This document shows, piece by piece, positions 50,831 through 58,725 of a stretch of 64,000 nt of DNA (position 1 is the first letter of the stretch; each line of letters begins with the position of its first letter). Origin of the DNA: Hymenobacter sp. UV11. GTDB lineage: Bacteria; Bacteroidota; Bacteroidia; Cytophagales; Hymenobacteraceae. Location: the NCBI RefSeq assembly GCF_004684095.1, contig NZ_SRII01000005.1, positions 372,001 to 436,000 of the forward strand, read 5' to 3'. The notes below the pieces were generated by a model. It was not told the DNA's origin, did no database searches, and worked only from the letters and a program-made list of their open reading frames with translations. Both the position numbers and the translations under genes were made by a program.

Positions 50831-51337
50831 ATGGAGCCCCGGATTGAAATGCTAGTCGAGAAAAAGCTAGTAGGACAGCACCAGCAAATGTCGCTGCTCG
50901 CCAATACCACAGCCGAACTGTGGAGGCGCTTTATGCTGTGGCTGAAAGCACAGCCCTTTGCAAGCAGCGAGGAGCGGTATTCACTGCAAATTTATCCCCC
51001 GGGTTACTTTCAGGCTTTTCGAGCCGAGGCTACTTTTGAGAAGTGGGCGGCCGTGGAGGAGACACTGCTACACGACGTTGCGGCCGATTTAGAAACTCTT
51101 ACTCTGCCCGGCGGGCTCTACGCCGTGTTCTTGCACCGAGGCCCCGCCAGCGCTGGTTCGACCACGTTTCGCTACATCCTGCTGGAATGGCTTCCAACTT
51201 CGGCCTATTTGCTAGATGACCGGCCTCACTTCGAAGTACTGGGAAAGAACTACAAAAATGAAGACCCGGCATCTGAGGAAGAAATATGGATTCCGATTAA
51301 ACCAAAGTTGTCCGGACTCGATGACGTTGGCAGGTAA
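50831..51337 (+). CDS. GyrI-like effector-binding domain protein
   Basis: 168 residues from MEPRIEMLVEKKLVG; a GTG nine codons earlier overlaps the rnhA stop and is an alternative. The fold is the GyrI/AraC effector-binding (SHV) type: PRIEMLVEKKLVGQHQQMSL, AELWRRFM, GGLYAVFLHRGP and the ending EEEIWIPIKP are characteristic. Stand-alone members bind small molecules or inhibit DNA gyrase, and some hydrolyse reactive compounds. No DNA-binding domain is attached. It is in line with rnhA and trmN6. Confidence 0.85.
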   Translation: MEPRIEMLVEKKLVGQHQQMSLLANTTAELWRRFMLWLKAQPFASSEERYSLQIYPPGYFQAFRAEATFEKWAAVEETLLHDVAADLETLTLPGGLYAVFLHRGPASAGSTTFRYILLEWLPTSAYLLDDRPHFEVLGKNYKNEDPASEEEIWIPIKPKLSGLDDVGR

Positions 51338-51352
51338 TTCATTCCTAAGCTT

Positions 51353-52069
51353 ATGCCCAACGCTTATTTTCAGTTTCAGCAGTTCCGTATCGACCAAGGT
51401 GACTGCGCCCAGAAGGTGAGTACCGACGCCTGCCTGCTGGGCGCGGTGGCCGACCTCACCGGCGCCACCCGCGTGCTGGACGTGGGCACCGGCACCGGGC
51501 TGCTGGCCCTCATGGTGGCGCAGCGGGCGCCGCAGGCGACTATCGAGGCGATTGAGATTGACGCCGCCGCCGCTGCCCAGGCGGCGGCCAACGTGGCGGC
51601 GAGCCCCTGGGCCGGCCGCATCCGGGTGCGGCCGTTGAGCCTGGCGGCTTATGCGGCGGCCCTACCCCCCGTTTTCAGCCACATTATCTGCAACCCGCCG
51701 TTTTTTCGGCACAGCCTGGCCCCGCCCGATGCGGCCCGCGCTACGGCGCGCCACGCGGGCGAGGGCTCGCTCACGTTTGCCGAAATCGCGGCGTTTGCAG
51801 CGGCGTTTTTGGCGCCGGCGGGCACGCTCACGCTGCTGCTGCCGCCACCCGAGATGGCGCATTTTGTGCGGGCGGCGCGGGCGGCGGGCCTACCCCCCCA
51901 GGCGCAGCTGGTGGTGCGGCACCGGCCGGGCGGGCGCATTACGCGGGTTATCGGGCAGTTTGGGCGCGAGGCGGCGGAAAGGGAAACCAACCTGCTTATT
52001 CAGGAAGCGGATGGCGCGTATTCGGTGGCGTTTCGGGCGCTGCTGGCGCGCTTTTATTTGGGGCTATAG
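51353..52069 (+). CDS. trmN6: tRNA1(Val) adenine(37)-N6-methyltransferase
   Basis: 238 residues. It methylates N6 of A37 in tRNA-Val with S-adenosylmethionine. The start FQFQQFRIDQGDCAQKVSTDACLLG is typical (the KVSTDA motif). The SAM site is VLDVGTGTGLLALMVAQ (41-57), an acidic EAIEID follows, and the catalytic NPPF is at 114-117. The tail binds the tRNA. Two CTACCCCC motifs lie in variable loops. Its TAG stop is the left end of a family F palindrome. Confidence 0.93.
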   Translation: MPNAYFQFQQFRIDQGDCAQKVSTDACLLGAVADLTGATRVLDVGTGTGLLALMVAQRAPQATIEAIEIDAAAAAQAAANVAASPWAGRIRVRPLSLAAYAAALPPVFSHIICNPPFFRHSLAPPDAARATARHAGEGSLTFAEIAAFAAAFLAPAGTLTLLLPPPEMAHFVRAARAAGLPPQAQLVVRHRPGGRITRVIGQFGREAAERETNLLIQEADGAYSVAFRALLARFYLGL

Positions 52070-52141
52070 CGTAAACTCTGCGATTCCGCGCGTAGAACGA
52101 TAGCCGAACGGCGCACGCGCGGATTCGCAGAATCCGCGCTA
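52067..52141. repeat. Intergenic palindromic element, family F, copy 2 (stop codon to stop codon)
   Basis: The left end TAGCGTAAACTCTGCGATTC and the right end, on the other strand, TAGCGCGGATTCTGCGAATC begin with the TAG stops of trmN6 and of the convergent ABC gene. The whole 75-base element is bounded by the two stop codons. Confidence 0.93.
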
Positions 52142-52825
52142 CAGCAGGGCATTCAGCTGGCTTAGTTTTTCGCCGTGCAGGGCGGCCAGTAGGTCGGCTT
52201 CGAGGGTGCCAAACTCGGCGGCCGGGTAGTGGCGCTGCACGCGGCCGCCCACCAGCACGGTAGCCTCGTCGGCGATTTCGGTGAGCGTACCCAGGATGTG
52301 CGAGGTGAGCAGGATGCCGGTGCCGCGGTCGCGCAGGCGCTTGAGCATTTCTTTGAGCAGCAGGTTGGCTTCGAGGTCGAGGCCGTTGAAGGGCTCGTCG
52401 AGAATGAGGAAGGCAAAATCCTGAACCAGCAGCGCCAGCAGGGCCAGTTTCTTCTTCATACCGGCCGAGTAGTCGGTGGCATATTGGTCGAGGGGCAGCT
52501 CCAGCAGCTGGTTCCAGGGTCGTAAGTCGGGCACAACCCTACCCCTCGCTTGCAGGCAGAACGCGACGTACTCGCGCCCCGTGAGGCGGGGGTAGAAGTA
52601 CGGCTCGTAGGGCAGCAGGCCGGTGATATCGCGCACCGGGCCGGGGGCGCGCACGGTACCCGTATAGCCGCTTTCCAGGCCGTAGAGGCAGTTGATGAGC
52701 GTCGTTTTGCCCGCGCCATTGGCTCCCACGAGGCCGTGAATGCTGCCCGGCCGCAGGGCCAGGCTCACGCCGCGCAGCACCTCGTGGCGGCCGTAAGCTT
52801 TGTGGAGGTCGAGAATTTCGAGCAT
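52139..52825 (-). CDS. ABC transporter ATP-binding protein
   Basis: 228 residues. Walker A GANGAGKTT is at 34-42, the Q-loop region reads LLPYEPYFYPRLTG, the signature is the shortened YSAGMKKKLALLALL, Walker B is FLILDEPFNGLD and the switch is TSHIL. The signature with SAGM instead of SGG and the following KKK is common in Bacteroidota ABC-2-type exporters. It forms a pair with the membrane protein encoded 6 bases upstream on the same strand. Substrate unknown. The stop is the end of the family F element. Confidence 0.92.
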   Translation of the reverse strand: MLEILDLHKAYGRHEVLRGVSLALRPGSIHGLVGANGAGKTTLINCLYGLESGYTGTVRAPGPVRDITGLLPYEPYFYPRLTGREYVAFCLQARGRVVPDLRPWNQLLELPLDQYATDYSAGMKKKLALLALLVQDFAFLILDEPFNGLDLEANLLLKEMLKRLRDRGTGILLTSHILGTLTEIADEATVLVGGRVQRHYPAAEFGTLEADLLAALHGEKLSQLNALL

Positions 52826-52831
52826 AGGTAA

Positions 52832-53800
52832 TTATTCAGTTCCCACTATTGCCCGCAGGCGGCGGCGGCTTTGCCACACCAGGCCCCCAACGATTGCCAG
52901 CATCAGCGGGGGGTAGGCGGGGTGCCAGGCCCCACCCAGGATGATGCCCAGCACCAACCCCTGCGTAGTGCGTATGTGGGTAGCATTGGGATAAAATGCG
53001 TATTTGGTCAAAATCAACAATGCCACCAGCGCCAGCCAAAATAGCGCCACGGCCAGCGCCGCGCCGCCGCCCGCCGGCCCTACCCCCAGTAGCACCCAGA
53101 ACGGTGCCGCCGTGGCCGCCGCATAGCCCAGCCCCAGTGCCAGCCGCCGCCGCAAAAACTGCTCGGGCGTGCGGGCCGCCAGCGCCAGCATGGTCACCGG
53201 CTCGGGCTCGCCGTAGCAGGCCAGCACCACCAGCAGCCACGCCACCAGCGCCGCCACCGGGGCCACCGGCGCGGCGCGCTGCCAGATGGCCAACCCGACC
53301 AGAACCGGCCAGATTACCAACCCTTTGCTCGCCCGCATCCCGCTCACCCACTCAAACGCCTCGCTCCGAAACAAGCTGCGCCAGCGGTGCTGGGTAGGGC
53401 TATCGGCGCGGGCCGGGGGCACCCAGGCCACCAGCGCCGCCAGCCCCAGCAGGAGCCCGGCCGGACCCGCCGCCCGCACCGCCAGCAGCCCCAGCGCCGC
53501 CGGCAGCATCAGCAGCCCATACTCAACGGCCACCCACGGCCGAAAGCCCGGCGCGGTAGTGGCCAAAAACTGCGCATCGGCCCGCTGGCGGTGAGCTCCC
53601 AGCAGTGACCAGGCCACCAGCAGCGGGGCCAGCCAGGCAGCCCGTGGCTGGCCCCGCAGTGCAGCCAGCGCTTGCAGCAGCCCCAGGCTAAGCAGGGGCA
53701 CCACCAGCGCCAGCCGCAGCCACCCGATTTCGCGCAGTAGCCGGCCCAGTAGGCGCAGGCGCAGCGTGAGGTAGGCGCGCAGAGGGGCAGCAGGTGGCAT
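52832..53800 (-). CDS. ABC transporter membrane component
   Basis: 322 residues from MPPAAPLRAYLTLRL; a TTG six codons upstream is less likely. About eight membrane segments: for example PLLSLGLLQALAALRG, VEYGLLMLPAALGLLAVRA, GLLLGLAALVAWVP, GLVIWPVLVGLAIW, and two more pairs in the last third. It has no ATPase motif and is placed directly before the ATP-binding gene, so it is the likely permease of that pair (ABC-2 type layout). A family D repeat lies just upstream, between it and the saccharopine-like gene. Confidence 0.82.
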   Translation of the reverse strand: MPPAAPLRAYLTLRLRLLGRLLREIGWLRLALVVPLLSLGLLQALAALRGQPRAAWLAPLLVAWSLLGAHRQRADAQFLATTAPGFRPWVAVEYGLLMLPAALGLLAVRAAGPAGLLLGLAALVAWVPPARADSPTQHRWRSLFRSEAFEWVSGMRASKGLVIWPVLVGLAIWQRAAPVAPVAALVAWLLVVLACYGEPEPVTMLALAARTPEQFLRRRLALGLGYAAATAAPFWVLLGVGPAGGGAALAVALFWLALVALLILTKYAFYPNATHIRTTQGLVLGIILGGAWHPAYPPLMLAIVGGLVWQSRRRLRAIVGTE

Positions 53801-53804
53801 TGCA

Positions 53805-53880
53805 GAAGTGTAGGGCAAGCTTAAAATTGCCGTAGTCAGCGGCCAGAAATTACGGCAAGCTAACGCTTACCCTACACTTC
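53805..53880. repeat. Intergenic element, family D, copy 4
   Basis: Arms GAAGTGTAGGGCAAGCTTAA and, on the minus strand, GAAGTGTAGGGTAAGCGTTA. The right arm is also the end of the saccharopine-like gene: its last codons and TAG stop lie in the repeat (GAAGTGTAG). Confidence 0.88.
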
Positions 53881-55224
53881 CGCTTCCGTGAAAACAATGT
53901 CGTAATCAGCGGCCAACTCTTGCAAAATCGGCTCGTAGAGGTCGGGCGTAGTGGGGATGACTACTCCGCGGCCGGCAACCTCGCCCCGCGCCAGGCGGCG
54001 CACGGCCATGCCCAGCGGCAGGCCCACGGTTTTGGCCATCGCGGTGTGGGTTGCATCGTCGCCCGTCACCACCAAGGAGGAAATTAACTGGTAACTGCTC
54101 CCTTCCCGTTCATAATCAAACTGGTGCTGCATCACTATCATGTCGCGGTCGTGGGGCTGGAGCTGCCATTTTTCGGCCAGCAGGTGCTCCAGGAGCTGGG
54201 CAGCCGTGGCGTTGGCGATGCCCACGGGGCGCTCGGTGAAGAGGCCCAGCCAGGCCAGGCGCGTTAGCGCGGGGCCGTGGGGGTCGAGGCCCAGCTGCTG
54301 GGCCACGGCGGCGGCTACGTCGGCCGGCGGAGGGGGGGTAGGCAAGTGCTTGGCTACTAGCTCCTGCCAGGGCTGCTCGGCGGGGTTGCCCAGCGGCGTG
54401 CTATCGTCGGTGAGGCCCAGCGTTACGAGCGCCTGCCAGGCCCCGCAGTAGCCGGGGCGCCGCAGGGTGCCGCGCAGCATGGTCTGGATATCGGCCAGCC
54501 CATATACCTCGCGGTAGGTGAGCGAGTCGCGGTTGGCGTAGCCTTCGAAGTGGCCGTGGCCGGGCACCAGCAGCGTTTCGGCCCGGCCAAACAGCTCTTC
54601 ATAGGGCAGAAGCTTTTCGTGGCCGTTTTCGAGGTACCGGGCCGGGCCGCCCTGGCCGGCCAGCACCACGTTGCGCGGGTTCCAGGTAAACTTGTAGCGC
54701 CAGGGGTTATCGCCCTCCGAGGCGGGGTCGAGCAGGCCGCCACAATACGATGTGAAGCTCGTCAGCCGCCCGCCTTGCCCACGAATCTGCTCGATGGCCC
54801 GCATGGCCGACATATGGTCGAGGCCGGGGTCGAGGCCGCATTCCATCAAAAAGACCAGGCCCGCGGCGGCGGCCTCGTTGTGCAGGGCGCGTATTTCGGG
54901 GCTCACGTAGCTGGCCGTGGCCAGGTGGCGGCGGTGGCGCAGGCAGGCGCGGGCCACCAGCGGGTGAAACGCGGCCGGCAGCATCGAAATCACCAGGTCG
55001 GCCTCGGCTACTAAGTGGTCGAGCTGGGCGGCGTTCTGCACATCGAAGGGCACGGCGCGGGCGTACTGCGAGTGCGCGGCCAGCACGGGGGCCAGGTGCG
55101 CAGGCATCGCGTCGGCCACGGTCAAAAACCAGCGCTCGGCCGGCGCGTGGCGCAGCAGGTACTGCATCAGCACCGAGGCCGAGCGGCCGGCCCCGAGCAG
55201 TAAGAGGCGGGTAGGAGGAGTCAT
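53872..55224 (-). CDS. Saccharopine dehydrogenase family protein
   Basis: 450 residues. A Rossmann fold opens with LLLLGAGRSASVLMQYLL (7-24), then DAMPAHLAPVL and PFDVQNAAQLDHLVAEADLVISMLPAAFHP. The core of saccharopine reductase (LYS9-like) follows, with FLMECGLDPGLDHMSAM and TSFTSYCGGLLDPA. Family members convert saccharopine and glutamate or act on related lysine-pathway compounds; the true substrate in Bacteroidota is often unknown. The C-terminus ends VFTEAEV, and the last residues are encoded inside a repeat. The upstream gap to cdd is about 150 bases. Confidence 0.9.
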   Translation of the reverse strand: MTPPTRLLLLGAGRSASVLMQYLLRHAPAERWFLTVADAMPAHLAPVLAAHSQYARAVPFDVQNAAQLDHLVAEADLVISMLPAAFHPLVARACLRHRRHLATASYVSPEIRALHNEAAAAGLVFLMECGLDPGLDHMSAMRAIEQIRGQGGRLTSFTSYCGGLLDPASEGDNPWRYKFTWNPRNVVLAGQGGPARYLENGHEKLLPYEELFGRAETLLVPGHGHFEGYANRDSLTYREVYGLADIQTMLRGTLRRPGYCGAWQALVTLGLTDDSTPLGNPAEQPWQELVAKHLPTPPPPADVAAAVAQQLGLDPHGPALTRLAWLGLFTERPVGIANATAAQLLEHLLAEKWQLQPHDRDMIVMQHQFDYEREGSSYQLISSLVVTGDDATHTAMAKTVGLPLGMAVRRLARGEVAGRGVVIPTTPDLYEPILQELAADYDIVFTEAEV

Positions 55225-55373
55225 GCGGGCAAAAGTAGCCGCGGAGAGATGTAGAAGCGGGAAGAAAGAATATTGCGGGATAAACTTCCTTCTTTTTCCT
55301 TTTAAATGCCAGATTCTCCTATTCTTGCCTGATTTCTCCCTTTCTTTGTCGCCCCATTTTTATTCCCGCCGCA

Positions 55374-55895
55374 ATGGCTACCGCTTCTTCTGACCCAACC
55401 ATCCGCCGCCACCTAAGCCTGAGCTACGAGGAGCTGGCCACGCCCAACCAGCTCTCGCCCACCGAGCGCCGGGTGTGGGACGCCGCCCGCGCCGCCACCG
55501 ACCATTCCTACGCGCCGTACTCGCATTTTCACGTGGGAGCGGCGCTGCTGCTGGCCGACGATACCCTGGTGCAGGGCACCAACCAGGAAAATGCCGCCTA
55601 CCCCTCCGGCCTGTGCGCCGAGCGCACGGCGCTGTTTGGGCTGGCGGGCGGCCGCCCTACCCCCCCACCGCGCATTGTGGGCATGTCGGTAGCCGGCCGG
55701 CCGGCCACCGGCGATTTCTGCCCCGCGCTGCCCTGCGGCGCCTGCCGCCAGGTAATGCTGGAGTATGAGCTGCGCCAGGGCCAGCCCATCTGGCTGCTGC
55801 TGCCCAGCGTAGACGGTACCATCCTGCGCTTTGAGCGGCTGGCCGACCTGCTGCCGTTTCACTTCTCGGCCGAGGCCCTGCCGCCGCGAGCGTGA
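55374..55895 (+). CDS. cdd: Cytidine deaminase
   Basis: 173 residues, a little longer than the usual 130-160. It deaminates cytidine and deoxycytidine in pyrimidine salvage. The zinc site has C81 and E83 (LCAERTALF) and C121 and C124 (PCGACRQ). SYAPYSHFHVGAALL and GTNQENAAYPSG are the substrate-binding parts. The extra N-terminal 40 residues (RRHLSLSYEELATPNQLSPTE) are usual for Bacteroidota members. It has its own promoter region in an AT-rich 150-base gap. A CTACCCCC motif lies in a variable loop. Confidence 0.95.
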   Translation: MATASSDPTIRRHLSLSYEELATPNQLSPTERRVWDAARAATDHSYAPYSHFHVGAALLLADDTLVQGTNQENAAYPSGLCAERTALFGLAGGRPTPPPRIVGMSVAGRPATGDFCPALPCGACRQVMLEYELRQGQPIWLLLPSVDGTILRFERLADLLPFHFSAEALPPRA

Positions 55896-55921
55896 GGTGA
55901 GCTAGCATTATCGGCAAGCTA

Positions 55922-56027
55922 AAAGAACGTCATGCTGAGCTTGTCGAAGCATCTTGGCCGCCTCGTTGGGGTTACTAACTAACTGGCGCGAGCGAGATGC
56001 TTCGACAAGCTCAGCATGACGTTCTTT
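55922..56027. repeat. Intergenic palindromic element, family A, copy 5
   Basis: Symmetric arms AAAGAACGTCATGCTGAGCT then TGTCGAAGCATCT; the core contains TTGGGGTTACTAACTAACTG. It lies between cdd and the DUF423 gene. Confidence 0.94.
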
Positions 56028-56057
56028 GTGGTCGTTTTACAACTTCCACTTCCGCCA

Positions 56058-56435
56058 ATGTCTGCTCGTCTTATCCTACAACTTGCCGCCGTATTGGGCG
56101 CGCTTACCGTGGCCATTGGGGCTTTTGGGGCGCACGCGCTGCGGCCTATGCTCGAAGCCAGCGGCCGCCTCGAAACTTTCGAAACGGCTGTGCGCTACCA
56201 GTTTTACCACCTGCTGGCGCTGCTGGCGGTAGGCGTGCTGGCCGTGGCCCGGCCCGACCTGCGCGGCCTCGACACGGCGGCGCTGCTCTGGACCACGGGC
56301 ATCGTCATTTTCAGCGGCTCGCTCTACGCCATCTGCTTCACGGGCATCACCAAATTTGGGGCGGTGGCGCCGCTAGGCGGGCTGCTGCTCATTGCCGGCT
56401 GGGCGCGGCTGCTCTTTGCGGTGGGTAAGCTGTAG
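56058..56435 (+). CDS. DUF423 small membrane protein
   Basis: 125 residues from MSARLILQLAAVLGALTVAIGAFGAHAL. The reading upstream passes through the palindromic element. Four membrane segments are visible, and the family signature GAFGAHAL....... and FETAVRYQFYHLLALL with SGSLYAICFTGI is intact. DUF423 proteins (YgdD-like) are inner-membrane proteins of unknown function. It is convergent with the DUF1573 gene through a strong shared terminator. Confidence 0.9.
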   Translation: MSARLILQLAAVLGALTVAIGAFGAHALRPMLEASGRLETFETAVRYQFYHLLALLAVGVLAVARPDLRGLDTAALLWTTGIVIFSGSLYAICFTGITKFGAVAPLGGLLLIAGWARLLFAVGKL

Positions 56436-56457
56436 CTTTTACTTCGCAAAAATCCAC

Positions 56458-56498
56458 AAAAAAGGCGAGCCGACAATAGAGGTCGGCTCGCCTTTTTT
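56458..56498. terminator. Bidirectional intrinsic terminator
   Basis: Perfect 17-bp arms (AAAAAAGGCGAGCCGAC) with a 7-base loop; six T follow the stem on each strand. It serves DUF423 and the convergent DUF1573 gene. Confidence 0.92.
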
Positions 56499-56512
56499 AG
56501 AGGGGGTAGGGC

Positions 56513-56944
56513 TTACTTGTTCGAAGCCGTAGCAGCTTCTTTCACCTCGCCCACCAGCGAAACGGTGGCGCTGCCAGCGGCCGAGTTCGAGTCGATGGTC
56601 AGGACTTTGGTCTGCATGCCCATTTTGCCAGCCGAGTTGAATTTGGCCGAGATGGTGCCGGTTTTGCCGGGCTGCACGGGCTCCTTGGTCCACGAAGGCG
56701 TGGTGCAGCCGCAGCTTACGCCGATGTTGGAAATCACGAGCGGCTGGGTGCCGGTGTTCTTAAACTTAAATACGTGGTCCACGATATCACCCTGCTTGAT
56801 GGAGCCGAAGTCGTATTTCACTTCCATAAACTCAATCTGGGGGCCGGCCGGCTTGGCGGTGGCGTTGGCAGGCTTGGTGGCCTGGGCGTGGGCAGCGGTG
56901 CCCGCAAACGTGAGGCCCATGGCCAGCAGCAGCATTTTCGTCAT
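56513..56944 (-). CDS. DUF1573 exported protein
   Basis: 143 residues from MTKMLLLAMGLTFAGTAAHAQ; an upstream longer reading has no signal peptide. Residues 1-21 are the signal. The mature beta-sandwich has EFMEVKYDFGSIKQGDIVDHVFKFKNTGTQPLVISNI over about 38-74 and the conserved cysteine pair in VSCGCTTPSW. DUF1573 resembles ASH/Ig-like domains and is very common in Bacteroidota; the role is probably structural or in the periplasmic envelope. A CTACCCCC-type motif lies between it and the terminator. Confidence 0.92.
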   Translation of the reverse strand: MTKMLLLAMGLTFAGTAAHAQATKPANATAKPAGPQIEFMEVKYDFGSIKQGDIVDHVFKFKNTGTQPLVISNIGVSCGCTTPSWTKEPVQPGKTGTISAKFNSAGKMGMQTKVLTIDSNSAAGSATVSLVGEVKEAATASNK

Positions 56945-57113
56945 GACAGTGTGTAAGAATGGGTTGAAAGATTGTAACAAATTTACGTGCCGAGGCAGCG
57001 TTGGCAAAACTACGGCCAAACTAGCGCCACTGGCTGGCGGCCGGGTGAAGCTCACTGCCGGGCAAACCCAAGTGGCAGCATTTCAATTCCCTACCCCCGT
57101 TTTTTTAGCGCGG

Positions 57114-58550
57114 CTACTCTTCCTCCACCACCTCGCCGCTGGCCAGCAGGCGCCGCTGAAAATTGAGCAGAAACAGCCGCTCCGACGCCCGCGTGATGGC
57201 CGTGTAGAGCCAGCGCGCAAACTCGCCGCCCACCGGCTCGTCGGGCTTGATGAAGCCGTGGTCCACGAATACGGCCTGCCACTGGCCGCCCTGCGCCTTA
57301 TGGCACGTAAGGGCGTAGGCAAATTTTATTTGCAAGGCGTTGAGGTACGGGTCTTTGCGCATTTCGGCGTTGCGCTCGGCCTTTTTGGTGAGGTGAGAAT
57401 AGTCGGCCAGGATTTCCTGGTACATCTTCTCGTTTTGGTCGCGCGGTAGCGACGGGCTTTCGGTGTGCAGCGTGTCGAGCAGCAGCTTTACTTCCAACTC
57501 GGGCTCGTCGGGGTAGTCCACGAGCCGCACCCGGGCCTGGGCAAAGCGGCAGCCAAATACCTCCTCGCGCCGGATTATCTTGGTGATTTCCAAGAAGTCG
57601 CCATTCGCCAGGAAGCCGATTTCCGAATCTTTAGGCAGCCAGAAATAGTTGTTGCGCACCACCATGATGTAGTCGCCGGCCTCAATCTCTTCCTCGGCAT
57701 CAAACAGCGTGCGCCGGATGAGCTGGTTGTACTGGTTGGCGTTGCGGTTCGAGCGGCAAATGATGGTCGTGTTCTCATGGCCGAAGTTGCGGTAGGCCCA
57801 GCGCAGGCCGTCCTCCAGCTTGTCGCCGCCCATCTTAAACATGTCCTTGAAGCCCTTAGTGTGCAGCTGGATATTGGGCGCTTCCTGCCGCAATTCTTCG
57901 CGCAACTCGGTGGCATTCACCAGGATGCCCGAGGCCTCGGCCTGGCGCATCACCTGGCGCAGCTCTACCCCCTCCACGCGGGCCCGGAAGCGGTGGGCCA
58001 GCAACTCGGGGTCGAGGGCGGGGCTCAGGAGCTGGCCCACCGGCGGCAGCTGCGCCGTATCGCCGATGAGCAGCAGCCGGTTGGTGCTCTTCTCAAACAC
58101 GAAGCCCATAAGGTCGTCGAGCAGGCCGTTTTCGCCAAAGGCTTTCTCGTCGGAAATCATGGACGCCTCATCCACAATAAAAAGCATTTCCTCTTGGCGA
58201 TTGGGCTGGCGCGTGAAGCTGAGGCGCTCGCTGGGCGCGCCGCTGGTTTGGCGGTATATTTTTTTGTGGATAGTGCTGGCTGGCACGCCCGCGTAGGCGC
58301 TCATCACCTTCGCGGCGCGGCCGGTAGGCGCCATCAGCGCGTAGCGGCGCTGCATGCGGCCCAACCACTGCACGAGGGCGCTCACCACGGTGGTTTTGCC
58401 GGTGCCCGCGTAGCCGCGCAGCACAAACACTTTGCGCCCTGGCAGCTGGTCGCGCAAAAACTCATCGAGCTGCACGAACAGCGTAGCCTGGTCGTCGGTC
58501 GGCTCAAAGGGGAAGTAGTCGCGAACGGAAGGGAATCGGGTAGTGAGCAA
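57114..58550 (-). CDS. RecD-like ATP-dependent helicase
   Basis: 478 residues, superfamily 1B. Walker A GYAGTGKTT (46-54), motif Ia PTGRAAKVMS, motif II FIVDEASMISD, motif III GDTAQLPPVG, and near the C-terminus TCHKAQGGQWQAVFVD and YTAITRASERL (motifs V and VI). It is a stand-alone DNA helicase of the RecD2-like type of Bacteroidota, likely 5'-3' and used in repair. No RecB or RecC genes are near. The start is a TTG in a sequence that resembles the heptamer repeat between xerD and aroQ; no in-frame ATG is available upstream. The C-terminus ends in Glu-rich VVEEE. Confidence 0.9.
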   Translation of the reverse strand: MLTTRFPSVRDYFPFEPTDDQATLFVQLDEFLRDQLPGRKVFVLRGYAGTGKTTVVSALVQWLGRMQRRYALMAPTGRAAKVMSAYAGVPASTIHKKIYRQTSGAPSERLSFTRQPNRQEEMLFIVDEASMISDEKAFGENGLLDDLMGFVFEKSTNRLLLIGDTAQLPPVGQLLSPALDPELLAHRFRARVEGVELRQVMRQAEASGILVNATELREELRQEAPNIQLHTKGFKDMFKMGGDKLEDGLRWAYRNFGHENTTIICRSNRNANQYNQLIRRTLFDAEEEIEAGDYIMVVRNNYFWLPKDSEIGFLANGDFLEITKIIRREEVFGCRFAQARVRLVDYPDEPELEVKLLLDTLHTESPSLPRDQNEKMYQEILADYSHLTKKAERNAEMRKDPYLNALQIKFAYALTCHKAQGGQWQAVFVDHGFIKPDEPVGGEFARWLYTAITRASERLFLLNFQRRLLASGEVVEEE

Positions 58551-58623
58551 TGAACGGCAGGAATGGTGAACTCAGGTAAAATTAGCCTGCTTTTGCCAGC
58601 GAACTTAACACGCCGGCATTATG

Positions 58624-58631
58624 TATATTTG
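58624..58631 (+). promoter_or_regulatory. -7 promoter box of the candidate small RNA
   Basis: TATATTTG is an exact TAnnTTTG match. A start about 6-8 bases downstream would give an 88-nt RNA that ends in the strong terminator. Confidence 0.55.
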
Positions 58632-58636
58632 TGCAG

Positions 58637-58725
58637 GACAAAGCTACTGGCTGCGTCTTAGGCCTGGGTGCAAGCCCGGGCCCTATCAAGGGATGTCTCG
58701 TGCACGAGACATCCCTATTTTTTTT
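58637..58725 (+). ncRNA. Candidate small RNA between helicase and toxin-domain genes
   Basis: After the -7 box come about 24 unpaired bases, then an 8-bp stem GGCCTGGG/CCCGGGCC with loop TGCAAG (58661-58682). A 7-base spacer follows, then the terminator stem and a T-rich tail. No start codon with an open frame is present. Both neighbouring genes are on the minus strand, so this transcript would stand alone, and its 3' end meets the 3' end of the CdiA-like gene. I recognise no known RNA family. Confidence 0.5.
58690..58725 (+). terminator. Strong intrinsic terminator
   Basis: Perfect palindrome GGGATGTCTCGTG/CACGAGACATCCC (13 bp) followed by TATTTTTTTT. On the minus strand no T run follows the stem, so it works mainly in the plus direction. 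Confidence 0.88.

Noticed and set aside
58637..58725. Candidate RNA considered as a riboswitch
   Set aside because: The next downstream gene is on the opposite strand, so there is no gene for it to control in cis.
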